In this document: one piece after another, positions 1-6,658 of the stretch
How the letters are laid out: every line of letters begins with the position of its first letter
Position numbering within the stretch: the first letter of the stretch is position 1
From: JAZDOK01 sp043798715
GTDB lineage: Bacteria > Vulcanimicrobiota > JAZDOK01
Direction: 5' to 3'
Assembly: GCA_043798715.1 (NCBI GenBank)
Contig: JAZDOK010000078.1
Span: 1-22,319, forward strand
DNA length: 22,319 bases
The notes under the pieces: model-generated
Databases searched by the model: none
Told to the model about the DNA's origin: nothing
The model's input: only the letters and a program-made list of their open reading frames with translations
Translations under genes and position numbers: made by a program

Positions 1-140
1 TTTAGACCTCTGCCACCGCTGAGCGATCGGATGGCTATGGAATCAGCGATCGGTTGCCCGTGGAATCAGCGATCGGATGGCCGTGGAATCAGTGATCGGT
101 TGCGCGTGGAATCGCTGATCGGTTCGCCGTGGAATACGCA
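1..140. mobile_element. End of an insertion sequence (IS21-like), carrying 23-bp tandem repeats
   Basis: The first 140 bases hold 23-bp units in strict register, starting near 15, 38, 61, 84 and 107, with a partial sixth unit at 130-140. The core reads TGGAATCAGCGATCGG with a variable tail. On the minus strand the outer edge begins TGCGTATTCCAC, so the element would end in ...CA at 140, exactly where the interrupted restriction gene resumes. Known of the family: IS21 elements have TG...CA ends and several internal copies of part of their terminal repeat. The istA/istB genes and the other end lie outside the window, so the family is inferred. A non-IS repeat array is the main alternative. Confidence 0.6.
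15..140. repeat. Five and a half 23-bp tandem repeats
   Basis: Units lie at 15-37, 38-60, 61-83, 84-106 and 107-129, with a partial unit at 130-140. The period is exactly 23 bases. The units at 38 and 61 share their first 16 bases, and the outer units diverge (AGTGATCGG, CGCTGATCGG). There is no spacer between units, which separates this from a CRISPR array. The probable role is transposase binding at the IS end. Confidence 0.85.
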
Positions 141-1331
141 CTTAAGCCCGGAAATTTCCTTCGGGGTCTTGCCTTCAAGCAGCTTCCCGACGGTGTTCTT
201 CACGATATAGTCCACGATGTAGGTCGGAGTGTAATAGACGCCGCCCGCCTTCTTAACTTCCGGCTTGTCCTCGACCTTGGCCTGGTGCCCATCCGTGAGG
301 CGGATGACTTTTCCGAGAAACTGCTCATAGACCTGCCCGAGAATTTCGGGCGGGATCATCGAAAATTCATAGGGACTTTTGGGATAGTAGAGGCTGGAGA
401 GAATATCCCTGAGTACCTTGTCGTCAATCTCAAGCTCAAGGCTAAGGGTGTCCGGCGTTTCGGCCCGGCCTTTTTCGGACTGGAAATGAAAGATTCCGGA
501 GTTGTAGCGCTCGTCGGCGCTCTGGAAGAACTGGACCAGGCGGCGGTAGATATTGGCGCCGTTCTGGTACTGCATAAGGGCGCCATAGTCTTCGATTCCC
601 CGGTCCTCGCAGATGCGCAGGAAGATGATCCGGTCAATGGTACGCTGAACGGCGTAGTTGAGTTCCGCCGTGGAAAGAGATGGGTTGCGAAGGGCGATGT
701 TTCTTGCCAGGCTATCGCGCCAAGCCTCGATCTCCGCCAGGAAAGCGTCGTCCACCCCGGCGGTGCCTTTTTTAAGGCGGCGCTCGTCGGCGAACTTGTC
801 GAAAGCTCCCTTAAGAACCGCCTGCTTGGAGAAAATACCTGCGATCTCATCCCATTTCTCCGGGTAGTCCCGATAAGTCATATAGAGAACTCGGGCGGTC
901 GAGGCCTTGTCGTTCGGGTTGGGCTTGACGCCGCAATCGTACACGGCGAACTCCTCGAAGTCCGTGAGGATGGAGAGGGGAAGCTTGGCCGACCAGGCAT
1001 AACGCCGGAGCTGGTAGGCCGGGTCAATCTCCTCCCTTACGTTCACGAAGGGCTTTTTGGCTTCCACGAAAAACTTCCGGGTGCCCCCTATGCGGAAAGA
1101 ATAATCGGGCGCCTTGGTCTTGCCCGCGACTTTTATTGCGTCCTCGTGAATGACATCCTTGTAGGCCTCGGCCAGGCTCTCCCGGTTGTTGGCGTCCCAC
1201 CCGAGCGCCTCAAAGAAGGGATCTATAAACTCGCGCCGGATCTGGGTTTCGTTGTAATGGGCGGAGCGGTAGGAGTCCCGATGCTCCTCGAAGCGCTCAA
1301 CCAAACGAAGAATTTCCCGGGGTGCGTTCAC
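66..1331 (-). pseudogene. Type IIG restriction-modification enzyme, N-terminal part, truncated by the IS end
   Basis: The first 397 codons (1331 down to 141) are native sequence. After ...EISGLK the frame runs into the IS end and stops after about 24 foreign codons. Residues 1-130 form a PD-(D/E)xK nuclease domain (P75 D76, then E90-A-K92). The following part resembles the helical connector of Eco57I-like fused restriction/methyltransferase proteins. It ends with GVYYTPTYIVDYIV, which in intact homologues directly precedes methyltransferase motif I (DPACGSG). Motif I, the NPPY motif and the target-recognition domain are all missing, so methylation should be lost; such enzymes are normally near 1000 residues. 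The start is GTG at 1331 with AGAGG about 7 bases upstream. The nuclease half is still open, but its activity without the rest is unlikely. Confidence 0.8.
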
Positions 1332-1437
1332 AAAAAAGCCTCTTTCCCTTCTGTATCTTTCAGCTTTTTCGCTTCTTTGCGTTGCTTCTCCTGCGATTTA
1401 CTCCATTCACCAGGTGCGGAACGAAAAAATTCCCGGC

Positions 1438-1463
1438 ATAGGCGGTTCGCAAACCGTCCCTAT
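1438..1463. repeat. REP-like 26-bp imperfect palindrome
   Basis: The ends are ATAGG and CCTAT, and the centre is CGGTTCGCAAACCG. It resembles the short dispersed palindromes of the TAGGG(G/A)CGGTT...AACCG type that I recall from many bacterial genomes. It ends one base before the 111-bp direct repeat begins. Its copy number in this genome cannot be judged from one window. Confidence 0.45.
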
Positions 1464-1464
1464 C

Positions 1465-1575
1465 TTTTTATTTCTCCGTCCGGGAGCAGGAACATCGGAT
1501 CTTCTTTATGAACTTTATGATAAGATGATTCCGAGGAGCGCCGCTTAAATGCCAGAAATGTCCTTTCCCCACCTC
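1465..1575 (+). repeat. Left copy of a 111-bp direct repeat (addA leader and first codons)
   Basis: It aligns without gaps to 2457-2567 at a constant offset of 992 bases. I count two mismatches, C1539/T2531 and T1561/C2553, so about 98% identity. It includes leader sequence, the GAGGAG ribosome-binding site and the first nine codons of the addA-like gene. The sequences diverge immediately after 1575. Confidence 0.95.
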
Positions 1576-1626
1576 TCCGGGCGGCTGACACCATGCAGGG
1601 CAAAGATTTATTCCCGAACTTATTGA
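1549..1626 (+). pseudogene. Remnant of the addA-like gene start
   Basis: The ATG at 1549 corresponds to the addA start at 2541. The nine shared codons differ only at codon 5 (Ser for Pro). The frame then departs at 1576 and stops at TGA 1624-1626, which overlaps the -35 region of the toxin-antitoxin promoter. It encodes at most 25 residues and lacks the Walker A motif, so it is read as debris from the duplication. A tiny leader peptide cannot be excluded. Confidence 0.7.
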
Positions 1627-1651
1627 CTTACCTTAAGCTTTACTGTAAGAT
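1623..1651 (+). promoter_or_regulatory. Sigma70-type promoter and dyad operator of the toxin-antitoxin operon
   Basis: TTGACT (1623-1628) and TAAGAT (1646-1651) are separated by exactly 17 bases. The spacer is bracketed by a CTTAC/GTAAG dyad (1627-1631 and 1645-1649) with AAGCTT near its centre. A dyad covering -35 to -10 suits autorepression by a Phd/YefM antitoxin alone or with its toxin, as is common in the family. The match is by eye. Confidence 0.6.
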
Positions 1652-1668
1652 ATACATGGAGGGATATT

Positions 1669-1950
1669 ATGCTGGAATATATTTTGGGCGTTGAGGAAGC
1701 TAGAAAGAATCTTGGCGATTTGATCACCAGGGTTGCCAGGAAAAAACAGCCTGTTGTGATCACCCGCCGGACGAAAGAAAAAGCGGTTCTTATAAATTAC
1801 GAGGAGTACAAGAAACTGGAAGAAATGGCGGAGTCGGTTGCGGCCAATGAAGTTTCCCAGGCATTAAAAAGGATCAGAAGATCGGTGGCCGATAAGGGTT
1901 TGCCTATTGGAGCGGTTGAAGAGGCGATCCGCGAGGTTCGCGCCAAGTGA
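1669..1950 (+). CDS. Type II antitoxin, Phd/YefM family
   Basis: This 93-residue protein has the Phd/YefM N-terminal fold (roughly residues 1-55). Visible parts are the GVEEARKNLGDLITRV helix, the PVVITRR strand and AVLINYEEYKKLEE. The rest is a charged C-terminal segment of the kind that folds over a toxin. Its expected role is to neutralise the PIN toxin encoded next and to repress the shared promoter. The start is ATG 1669 with GGAGGG 5 bases upstream. The stop overlaps the toxin start (GTGA), which predicts translational coupling. The pair lies between 111-bp direct repeats, so it looks like a mobile or recently captured cassette. Confidence 0.85.
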   Translation: MLEYILGVEEARKNLGDLITRVARKKQPVVITRRTKEKAVLINYEEYKKLEEMAESVAANEVSQALKRIRRSVADKGLPIGAVEEAIREVRAK

Positions 1951-2354
1951 AAGTTGTTCTGGATACCAACACCCTGGTTTCAGCAATCGGCTGGTCGGGG
2001 CCTCCCCAAAAAATTTTAAATGCGTGTCTGCAAGGAAAATTTGAGTTTTATATCAGCCAGGCTCTCCTGGAGGAATTTATCAAGGTAATTTCCCGTCCGA
2101 AACTCAAGGTTATTGCGCAGCATCCGGATTTGCCCTTGATATTATCCTGGCTCTATCAACCAGTGCACCTGGTACGCACCCATACCGTTATCAGCGTTAT
2201 CAAGAAGGATCCCGCGGACAACAGAGTGCTTGAATGCGCCGTGGAAGCAGACGCCGAGTTTATAATTTCCGGCGACAAGCACCTGCTTGCCCTGGAGGAG
2301 TTTCAAGGAATCAAAATACTGACACCCGCCGAAGCAGCCAGACTATTTTTATAG
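1947..2354 (+). CDS. PIN-domain ribonuclease toxin
   Basis: This 135-residue protein spans one PIN domain of the putative toxin group often labelled COG1569. The acidic metal-binding residues are visible: D6 in VVLDTN, E42/E43 in LLEEF, D91 in DPADNRVLE and D110 in SGDKHLLAL. PIN toxins are Mg/Mn-dependent endoribonucleases that cut tRNA, rRNA or mRNA; the target here is unknown. The start is GTG at 1947 inside the antitoxin stop (4-base overlap), the usual antitoxin-first order. All four acidic positions are present, so it is probably active. No clear terminator follows, only a hairpin without a T-tract near 2383-2412. Confidence 0.85.
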   Translation: MKVVLDTNTLVSAIGWSGPPQKILNACLQGKFEFYISQALLEEFIKVISRPKLKVIAQHPDLPLILSWLYQPVHLVRTHTVISVIKKDPADNRVLECAVEADAEFIISGDKHLLALEEFQGIKILTPAEAARLFL

Positions 2355-2382
2355 GCACCCTGCCTGATTTGCCCAGTCATAG

Positions 2383-2412
2383 GGCTCTGTCCACTTTATC
2401 CAGAGCAGAGCC
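2383..2412 (+). other. Hairpin downstream of the PIN toxin, no T-tract
   Basis: GGCTCTG (2383-2389) can pair with CAGAGCC (2406-2412), or its GCTCTG part with CAGAGC (2401-2406), giving two alternative registers. No run of T follows, so it is at best a weak terminator or a trace of the insertion. The rest of 2355-2456 shows nothing recognisable. Confidence 0.35.
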
Positions 2413-2456
2413 ATCGGTGGTATAGTGCTCCGTCAACAAATTAACTGCCCCAGCCT

Positions 2457-2567
2457 TTTTTATTTCTCCGTCCGGGAGCAGGAACATCGGATCTTCTTTA
2501 TGAACTTTATGATAAGATGATTCCGAGGAGTGCCGCTTAAATGCCAGAAATGCCCTTTCCCCACCTC
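2457..2567 (+). repeat. Right copy of the 111-bp direct repeat
   Basis: It matches 1465-1575 with two mismatches. This copy is connected to the intact addA-like gene: it supplies the leader, the GAGGAG ribosome-binding site (10 bases from ATG 2541) and codons 1-9. Recombination between the copies would delete 992 bp with the toxin-antitoxin pair and leave addA intact. Confidence 0.95.
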
Positions 2568-5500
2568 CTGCTCCTTTCAGCCTCGGCCGGCTCCGGCAAG
2601 ACCGAGCACCTGGCGCGGCGGTACTTAAAGTTCGCCCTTTCCTCACGCATTCCCGACAACGACATAGCCAATCTCCTGGCCGTAACATTTACCAACAACG
2701 CAGCCCGGGAGATGAAGCAGAGAATACTGGAACTCTTAAAAAAGCTGGCTCTGGGGCTGGATGCGGAACTCACCCTGGAAATCTCCGGATTCCTGGGCAG
2801 CACTTACCCCGAAACAGCCGGCATGGCCCGGAAGGCCGTGGACAGGATTCTGCTGCGCTACTCCGACTTCAATATCCGGACGATTGACAGCTTCATGCAG
2901 TCCCTCCTTGCGGCCTCGACCCTCGAACTTGGAATGAGGCCGAATCCGCGGATAGTCCTCTCCTACGCTGACCTCTTAAACCAGGCCGTCTCCCTGCTTT
3001 TTGAAGAGGGCCGGGAGCTCCTCCCCGACGAGCTGGTCGCCCGCTATCTCACGTCCCTGAACGAAAGCCCGGGAGACCGCTTCCCCTGGGATCCGATCGA
3101 GGATTTCACCAGGCTCCTGGAGGACCTTCTTGGCCGGGAAGGAAGATCCATGCGAAAGCTCGCCTTCTCTAACCGGCAGAAAGAGATGGAGGCGGCCTTC
3201 AGTATCATCGAGAGAGCCTACCTGGACCTCGGGGAACTTCCCCTGAAAGGAACGCTGGGAGAGCACCTGAAAGGCCGCGATTTTTCCTGGCTGGCGACGC
3301 ATAAACTCACCTTTCCCGTGAAAAAGACCGCTCTTCGCGGAGAAATGAAGGCCCTGGCGGCGGAGGCGGAAATAAAATGGCGGGAGCTTGAGAAAGTCGC
3401 CCTTGATCTGGCCGAGGCCTTCTCCTCAACGAAAGTGGCTTTCTACGGAGAGCTCTATGAGCCGTTCAAGGCGTGCCTGGAGAGGGTGAAAAAAAGGCTC
3501 TCAATTCTTCATATCAGCGACATCAATACCCGGCTGGCCGCATTTCTTGACGAGGAGCGGGTGCCGGAAATCTATTTTAAACTGGGGGAACGTCTTAGCC
3601 ACTACCTGATCGACGAATTCCAGGACACCGATCCGTCCCAGTGGATGAGCCTGACTCCTCTTCTCTACGAGGCCCTGGCCCGGGACGGCTCCCTCTTTGC
3701 CGTGGGGGATCTCAAGCAGGCAATCTATCAGTTCCGGCGGGCCGATTACCGGATTATGAGAAACCTGAAGCGGGAAATAGAGGGAAAACCCCCCGAGGGG
3801 GAAAGCTGGCTCCCCCCCAGCGTCCGGGACGCCTCTTCCGTGCAATCGCTGGAGACGAATTTCAGGAGCGGGGGAGTCCTGGTTCAATATGTCCACCGGC
3901 TTTTCAGGGAACGTTTTCCCCAATGGGCGGCCACTCACGACTACGAGGACCGGACGGAGCTTTCCGGCTTCATCCAGGAAGTTTTACCCGGGCTGGAGGA
4001 AGAAGGCTATGTGAGAGTCCGGCTTTTTGGAGAATCTGAAAAAGGCGATGAAATGGAAGATTCCCCGGAAGAGGCCGGGGAGGCGGCTGTTGACCTGGAG
4101 GTTGTGGAGGAAGAAGAAGCTCCGGAGAAGGCGGCGCTTCTTGAGATTCTGGCCGATCTCTTCGCCCGGGGCTGCCGACCCGGAGATATCGCCATCCTGA
4201 CCGCCCGTAACTCGGAGATGGAAAAAGTCATAAACTGGCTCACCGAGGCGAAAATTCAGGCCACGGCCACGGGGTCCCTCGACATCAGGAAGCGCCGCGT
4301 GATCGCGGAGATCCTGGAACTTTTGAAATTCCTGGATTCCCCGGTTGACAACCTCGCCTTCGCCCGCTTCATCTGCGGCAAGGTCTTCCTATCGGCCGCC
4401 GGGAAAATACTCCCGTCCCTTAAAAGACAGGATATATGGGATTTCATCGCTTCGGGCCACCTCTCAGGAAGCCGGGGGGATCACCTTTATATCTCCTTCC
4501 GGGAGAACTCCCTTTTTGCGCCTCTCTGGGACAGCCTCTTCCTTGAGTTGTACCGAACGGTCGGCTACCTTCCGCTCTACGACCTGGTCTGCCTGGCGCT
4601 CAAAAAATTCGGCGTTCTCCAGAACTTCCCGGCAGAGGCCGGGGCCGTCCTGAAACTGCTGGAGGGGATCGGCGCCCTGGAAGAGCTGGGAAAAAACAAT
4701 CTGGGAGACTTCCTGAAATCCGTGGAAGAGCGGGAGGCGGAGTCTTTCGACGTTAACCTCCCGGAATACCTCGACGCCGTACGCCTCCTGACCTTCCACA
4801 AGAGCAAGGGTCTGGGCTTCCCCGTGGTGATCAATCTCATCTACGGCAACCGGGGCCGTTCCCCCGGGAGCCTCTATTTTCGCAAGGAGAAAAAGGCCCT
4901 GGCGGTTCAAAGCTTGAATAAAAAACTGTTCGAGAGACTTCTTCCCGAGCGGCCCGACATGGCCCTTCCCTTCCTGGAGGCGCATGAGGAGGAGCTTTGC
5001 CAACAGCTCAACCTGCTCTACGTCATCTGCACGCGTGCCCAAAGAGAACTCTACAACCTGGTCGTCCTCCCGAAGAGCCGGGGCGCGGAGTGGCTGACTC
5101 TTTTTGAAGAGGGTGAATTCGGAACCAGGGGACGATTTTGCCCGGCCTCCGGGGCCTCAAAAGAAAAGCCTCTTGAGGCCGTTCCCGACGCCATGCAATT
5201 GGCCGAGGATAAATTTGAACGTCCCTGGACGGCCAAAAGGCAGGCCGAGAGCCGGCTGGGTGATTTTTATCACGATGTCTTGAGGAATATAAAATATCTG
5301 CCCGAACCCTCAAAACTTTTTATGGAGGAACTTTTGGAGAGGACTCGCCCGGGCCGAAGCATAGACCTTTCCCGGGCCGGTAAGACCCTGGAGAGATTCC
5401 TCCTCAATCCGGAAGCGGCGGAATGGTTTAAGGAGAGGGAAGGAAGGGAGATCCTGACCGAGGCGGAATTCGTCGGAAGGGACGGTTCACTCTACCGGGT

Positions 5501-5684
5501 GGACCGGGTGATTCAGGATAAAAACCAGATCACCCTGATAGATTTTAAAACCGGTCAGGAAGGAAGCGAAGAGCACGAAAGACAGATCCAAAATTACCTG
5601 AGCCTCCTGGGGCCGGTATATCCGGGGCGCCCTCTTAAGGCGTTCCTGGCCTATATCGAGGCGGCGCAGGTGCTGGAAGTATAA
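2541..5684 (+). CDS. addA: AddA-like UvrD/RecB-family helicase-nuclease
   Basis: This 1047-residue SF1A helicase carries a RecB-type nuclease. Helicase motifs in order: Walker A SASAGSGKT (13-21), Walker B IDEFQDTD (D358, E359), GDLKQAIYQFRRAD (from 389), ETNFRSG (438-444), TFHKSKG (from 751) and CTRAQRELY (around 830-838). The nuclease has D988, then D1001-F-K1003 in LIDFKTG and a following QIQNYL. Known of the family: AddA with AddB resects double-strand breaks, pauses at Chi and prepares DNA for RecA. It is somewhat shorter than B. subtilis AddA (about 1230) and carries an acidic Glu-rich insertion near residues 500-530. It starts in the right copy of the duplicated segment and heads an operon with the aldolase and the AddB-like gene. 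A lineage-specific RecB-like helicase is the alternative name. Confidence 0.88.
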   Translation: MPEMPFPHLLLLSASAGSGKTEHLARRYLKFALSSRIPDNDIANLLAVTFTNNAAREMKQRILELLKKLALGLDAELTLEISGFLGSTYPETAGMARKAVDRILLRYSDFNIRTIDSFMQSLLAASTLELGMRPNPRIVLSYADLLNQAVSLLFEEGRELLPDELVARYLTSLNESPGDRFPWDPIEDFTRLLEDLLGREGRSMRKLAFSNRQKEMEAAFSIIERAYLDLGELPLKGTLGEHLKGRDFSWLATHKLTFPVKKTALRGEMKALAAEAEIKWRELEKVALDLAEAFSSTKVAFYGELYEPFKACLERVKKRLSILHISDINTRLAAFLDEERVPEIYFKLGERLSHYLIDEFQDTDPSQWMSLTPLLYEALARDGSLFAVGDLKQAIYQFRRADYRIMRNLKREIEGKPPEGESWLPPSVRDASSVQSLETNFRSGGVLVQYVHRLFRERFPQWAATHDYEDRTELSGFIQEVLPGLEEEGYVRVRLFGESEKGDEMEDSPEEAGEAAVDLEVVEEEEAPEKAALLEILADLFARGCRPGDIAILTARNSEMEKVINWLTEAKIQATATGSLDIRKRRVIAEILELLKFLDSPVDNLAFARFICGKVFLSAAGKILPSLKRQDIWDFIASGHLSGSRGDHLYISFRENSLFAPLWDSLFLELYRTVGYLPLYDLVCLALKKFGVLQNFPAEAGAVLKLLEGIGALEELGKNNLGDFLKSVEEREAESFDVNLPEYLDAVRLLTFHKSKGLGFPVVINLIYGNRGRSPGSLYFRKEKKALAVQSLNKKLFERLLPERPDMALPFLEAHEEELCQQLNLLYVICTRAQRELYNLVVLPKSRGAEWLTLFEEGEFGTRGRFCPASGASKEKPLEAVPDAMQLAEDKFERPWTAKRQAESRLGDFYHDVLRNIKYLPEPSKLFMEELLERTRPGRSIDLSRAGKTLERFLLNPEAAEWFKEREGREILTEAEFVGRDGSLYRVDRVIQDKNQITLIDFKTGQEGSEEHERQIQNYLSLLGPVYPGRPLKAFLAYIEAAQVLEV

Positions 5685-5686
5685 AG

Positions 5687-5702
5687 CGGCTTTGAAAAGC
5701 CG
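5687..5702 (+). other. Intercistronic hairpin between the addA-like gene and the aldolase
   Basis: CGGCTT and AAGCCG form a 6-bp stem with a TGAA loop, starting two bases after the addA stop codon. It is followed by A residues and the AAGGAGG of the next gene, not by T, so it is not an intrinsic terminator in this direction. It could protect or separate the upstream message. Confidence 0.4.
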
Positions 5703-5719
5703 AAAAAGGAGGAAGAATC

Positions 5720-6634
5720 ATGACGGAACGGGTGCAGGAAATTCTAAGTTGGTATGCCGGTGAAAATCCCGGAGTTCTGGGCGCTCTCTACCGGCTGTTC
5801 AACCAGGGCCGGCTGGCCGGAAGCGGGAGGCTGCTCATCCTGCCGGTGGACCAGGGATTTGAGCACGGCCCCGGCCGCAGTTTTGCCCCGAATCCCCCGG
5901 CTTACGATCCGCGCTACCACTTTCAAATGGCCATCGAGGCGGGTCTCTCCGCCTATGCGGCTCCCCTCGGCTTTCTGGAAGCGGGCGCGTCGGAATTTGC
6001 CGGCCAAATCCCCCTCATCCTCAAGCTGAACAACCACGACGTCCTCCAGGATGAGGCGGACCCCCTGAACGCCCAGACGGCCTCGGTCAGGGACGCCCTG
6101 CGCCTGGGGTGCATCGGGATCGGCTACACGATTTATCCGGGCACGGCCTTAAGGCGCCTGCTGTATGAACAGCTCCGGGAATTGGCGGCCGAGGCAAAGG
6201 CGGCGGGCCTCCTGGTCGTCGTCTGGTCTTATCCGCGGGGAGCTTCACTCTCGAAGGACGGGGAGACGGCGCTGGACGTCGGCGCCTATGCGGCCCACCT
6301 GGCCGCGCAGATGGGAGCCCACATCATAAAGGTCAAGCTCCCCACCGCCTTCCTGGAACAACCCGAGGCCAAAGCGGTCTATGAAAAATACGCCGTTCCC
6401 AGGGAGACTCTTTCCCAGCGCGTGGCCCACGTTGTTCAGAGCGCCTTCAACGGCCGGCGGGTCGTCATCTTCTCCGGAGGGGCCAAAAAGGACGACGACG
6501 CGGGAATCCTGGAGGAGGCCCGGGCCATCCGCGAGGGCGGAGGATTCGGCTCCATCATCGGAAGAAACACCTTCCAGAGAAAAAAGGAAGATGCTCTTCG
6601 CCTGTTGTCTGAAATCATAGATGTCTACCGCTGA
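5720..6634 (+). CDS. Class I fructose-bisphosphate aldolase (DhnA/FbaB family)
   Basis: This 304-residue TIM-barrel aldolase is of the DeoC/LacD/FbaB-like group, which cleaves fructose 1,6-bisphosphate, or condenses triose phosphates, through a lysine Schiff base and needs no metal. Visible parts: LILPVDQGFEHGPG near residue 40, LKLNNHD near 107, GIGYTIYPGT, HIIKVKLP with K204/K206 as candidate Schiff-base lysines, and the phosphate-binding FSGGAKKDDD and SIIGRNTFQR. It has the best Shine-Dalgarno in the window (AAGGAGG, 7 bases before ATG 5720). It lies between the addA-like and addB-like genes with gaps of 35 and 24 bases, so it is probably cotranscribed with two DNA-repair genes. Other activities of the family, such as an LsrF-like thiolase or ADH synthase, cannot be excluded. 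Confidence 0.85.
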   Translation: MTERVQEILSWYAGENPGVLGALYRLFNQGRLAGSGRLLILPVDQGFEHGPGRSFAPNPPAYDPRYHFQMAIEAGLSAYAAPLGFLEAGASEFAGQIPLILKLNNHDVLQDEADPLNAQTASVRDALRLGCIGIGYTIYPGTALRRLLYEQLRELAAEAKAAGLLVVVWSYPRGASLSKDGETALDVGAYAAHLAAQMGAHIIKVKLPTAFLEQPEAKAVYEKYAVPRETLSQRVAHVVQSAFNGRRVVIFSGGAKKDDDAGILEEARAIREGGGFGSIIGRNTFQRKKEDALRLLSEIIDVYR

Positions 6635-6658
6635 CGGTTCATTTACAAGGATGGACGA

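Larger units (their letters stand above)
1332..1668. other. Intergenic region with a REP-like palindrome, first direct repeat and toxin-antitoxin promoter
   Basis: This 337-base gap separates the divergent restriction gene and antitoxin gene. It holds an imperfect palindrome (1438-1463), the left copy of the 111-bp direct repeat (1465-1575), a 25-codon remnant of the addA start (1549-1626) and the antitoxin promoter (1623-1651). In the first 100 bases I see only the Shine-Dalgarno site of the restriction gene. Confidence 0.7.

Noticed and set aside
15..140. CRISPR array
   Set aside because: The 23-base units are contiguous with no unique spacers, and they end precisely at a gene interruption.
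129..1511. Long plus-strand frame of 460 codons
   Set aside because: It is antisense to the restriction gene, whose PD-(D/E)xK and YYTPTYIVDYIV motifs are clear; the plus-strand translation has no family features and runs through the intergenic palindrome and repeat.
2383..2412. Intrinsic terminator of the toxin gene
   Set aside because: The hairpin is not followed by a T-tract, so it is listed only as a structural feature.
4464..5042. Minus-strand frame of 192 codons inside the addA-like gene
   Set aside because: It is opposite the conserved helicase motifs V and VI and has no ribosome-binding site or recognisable domain; long antisense frames are common in GC-rich genes.
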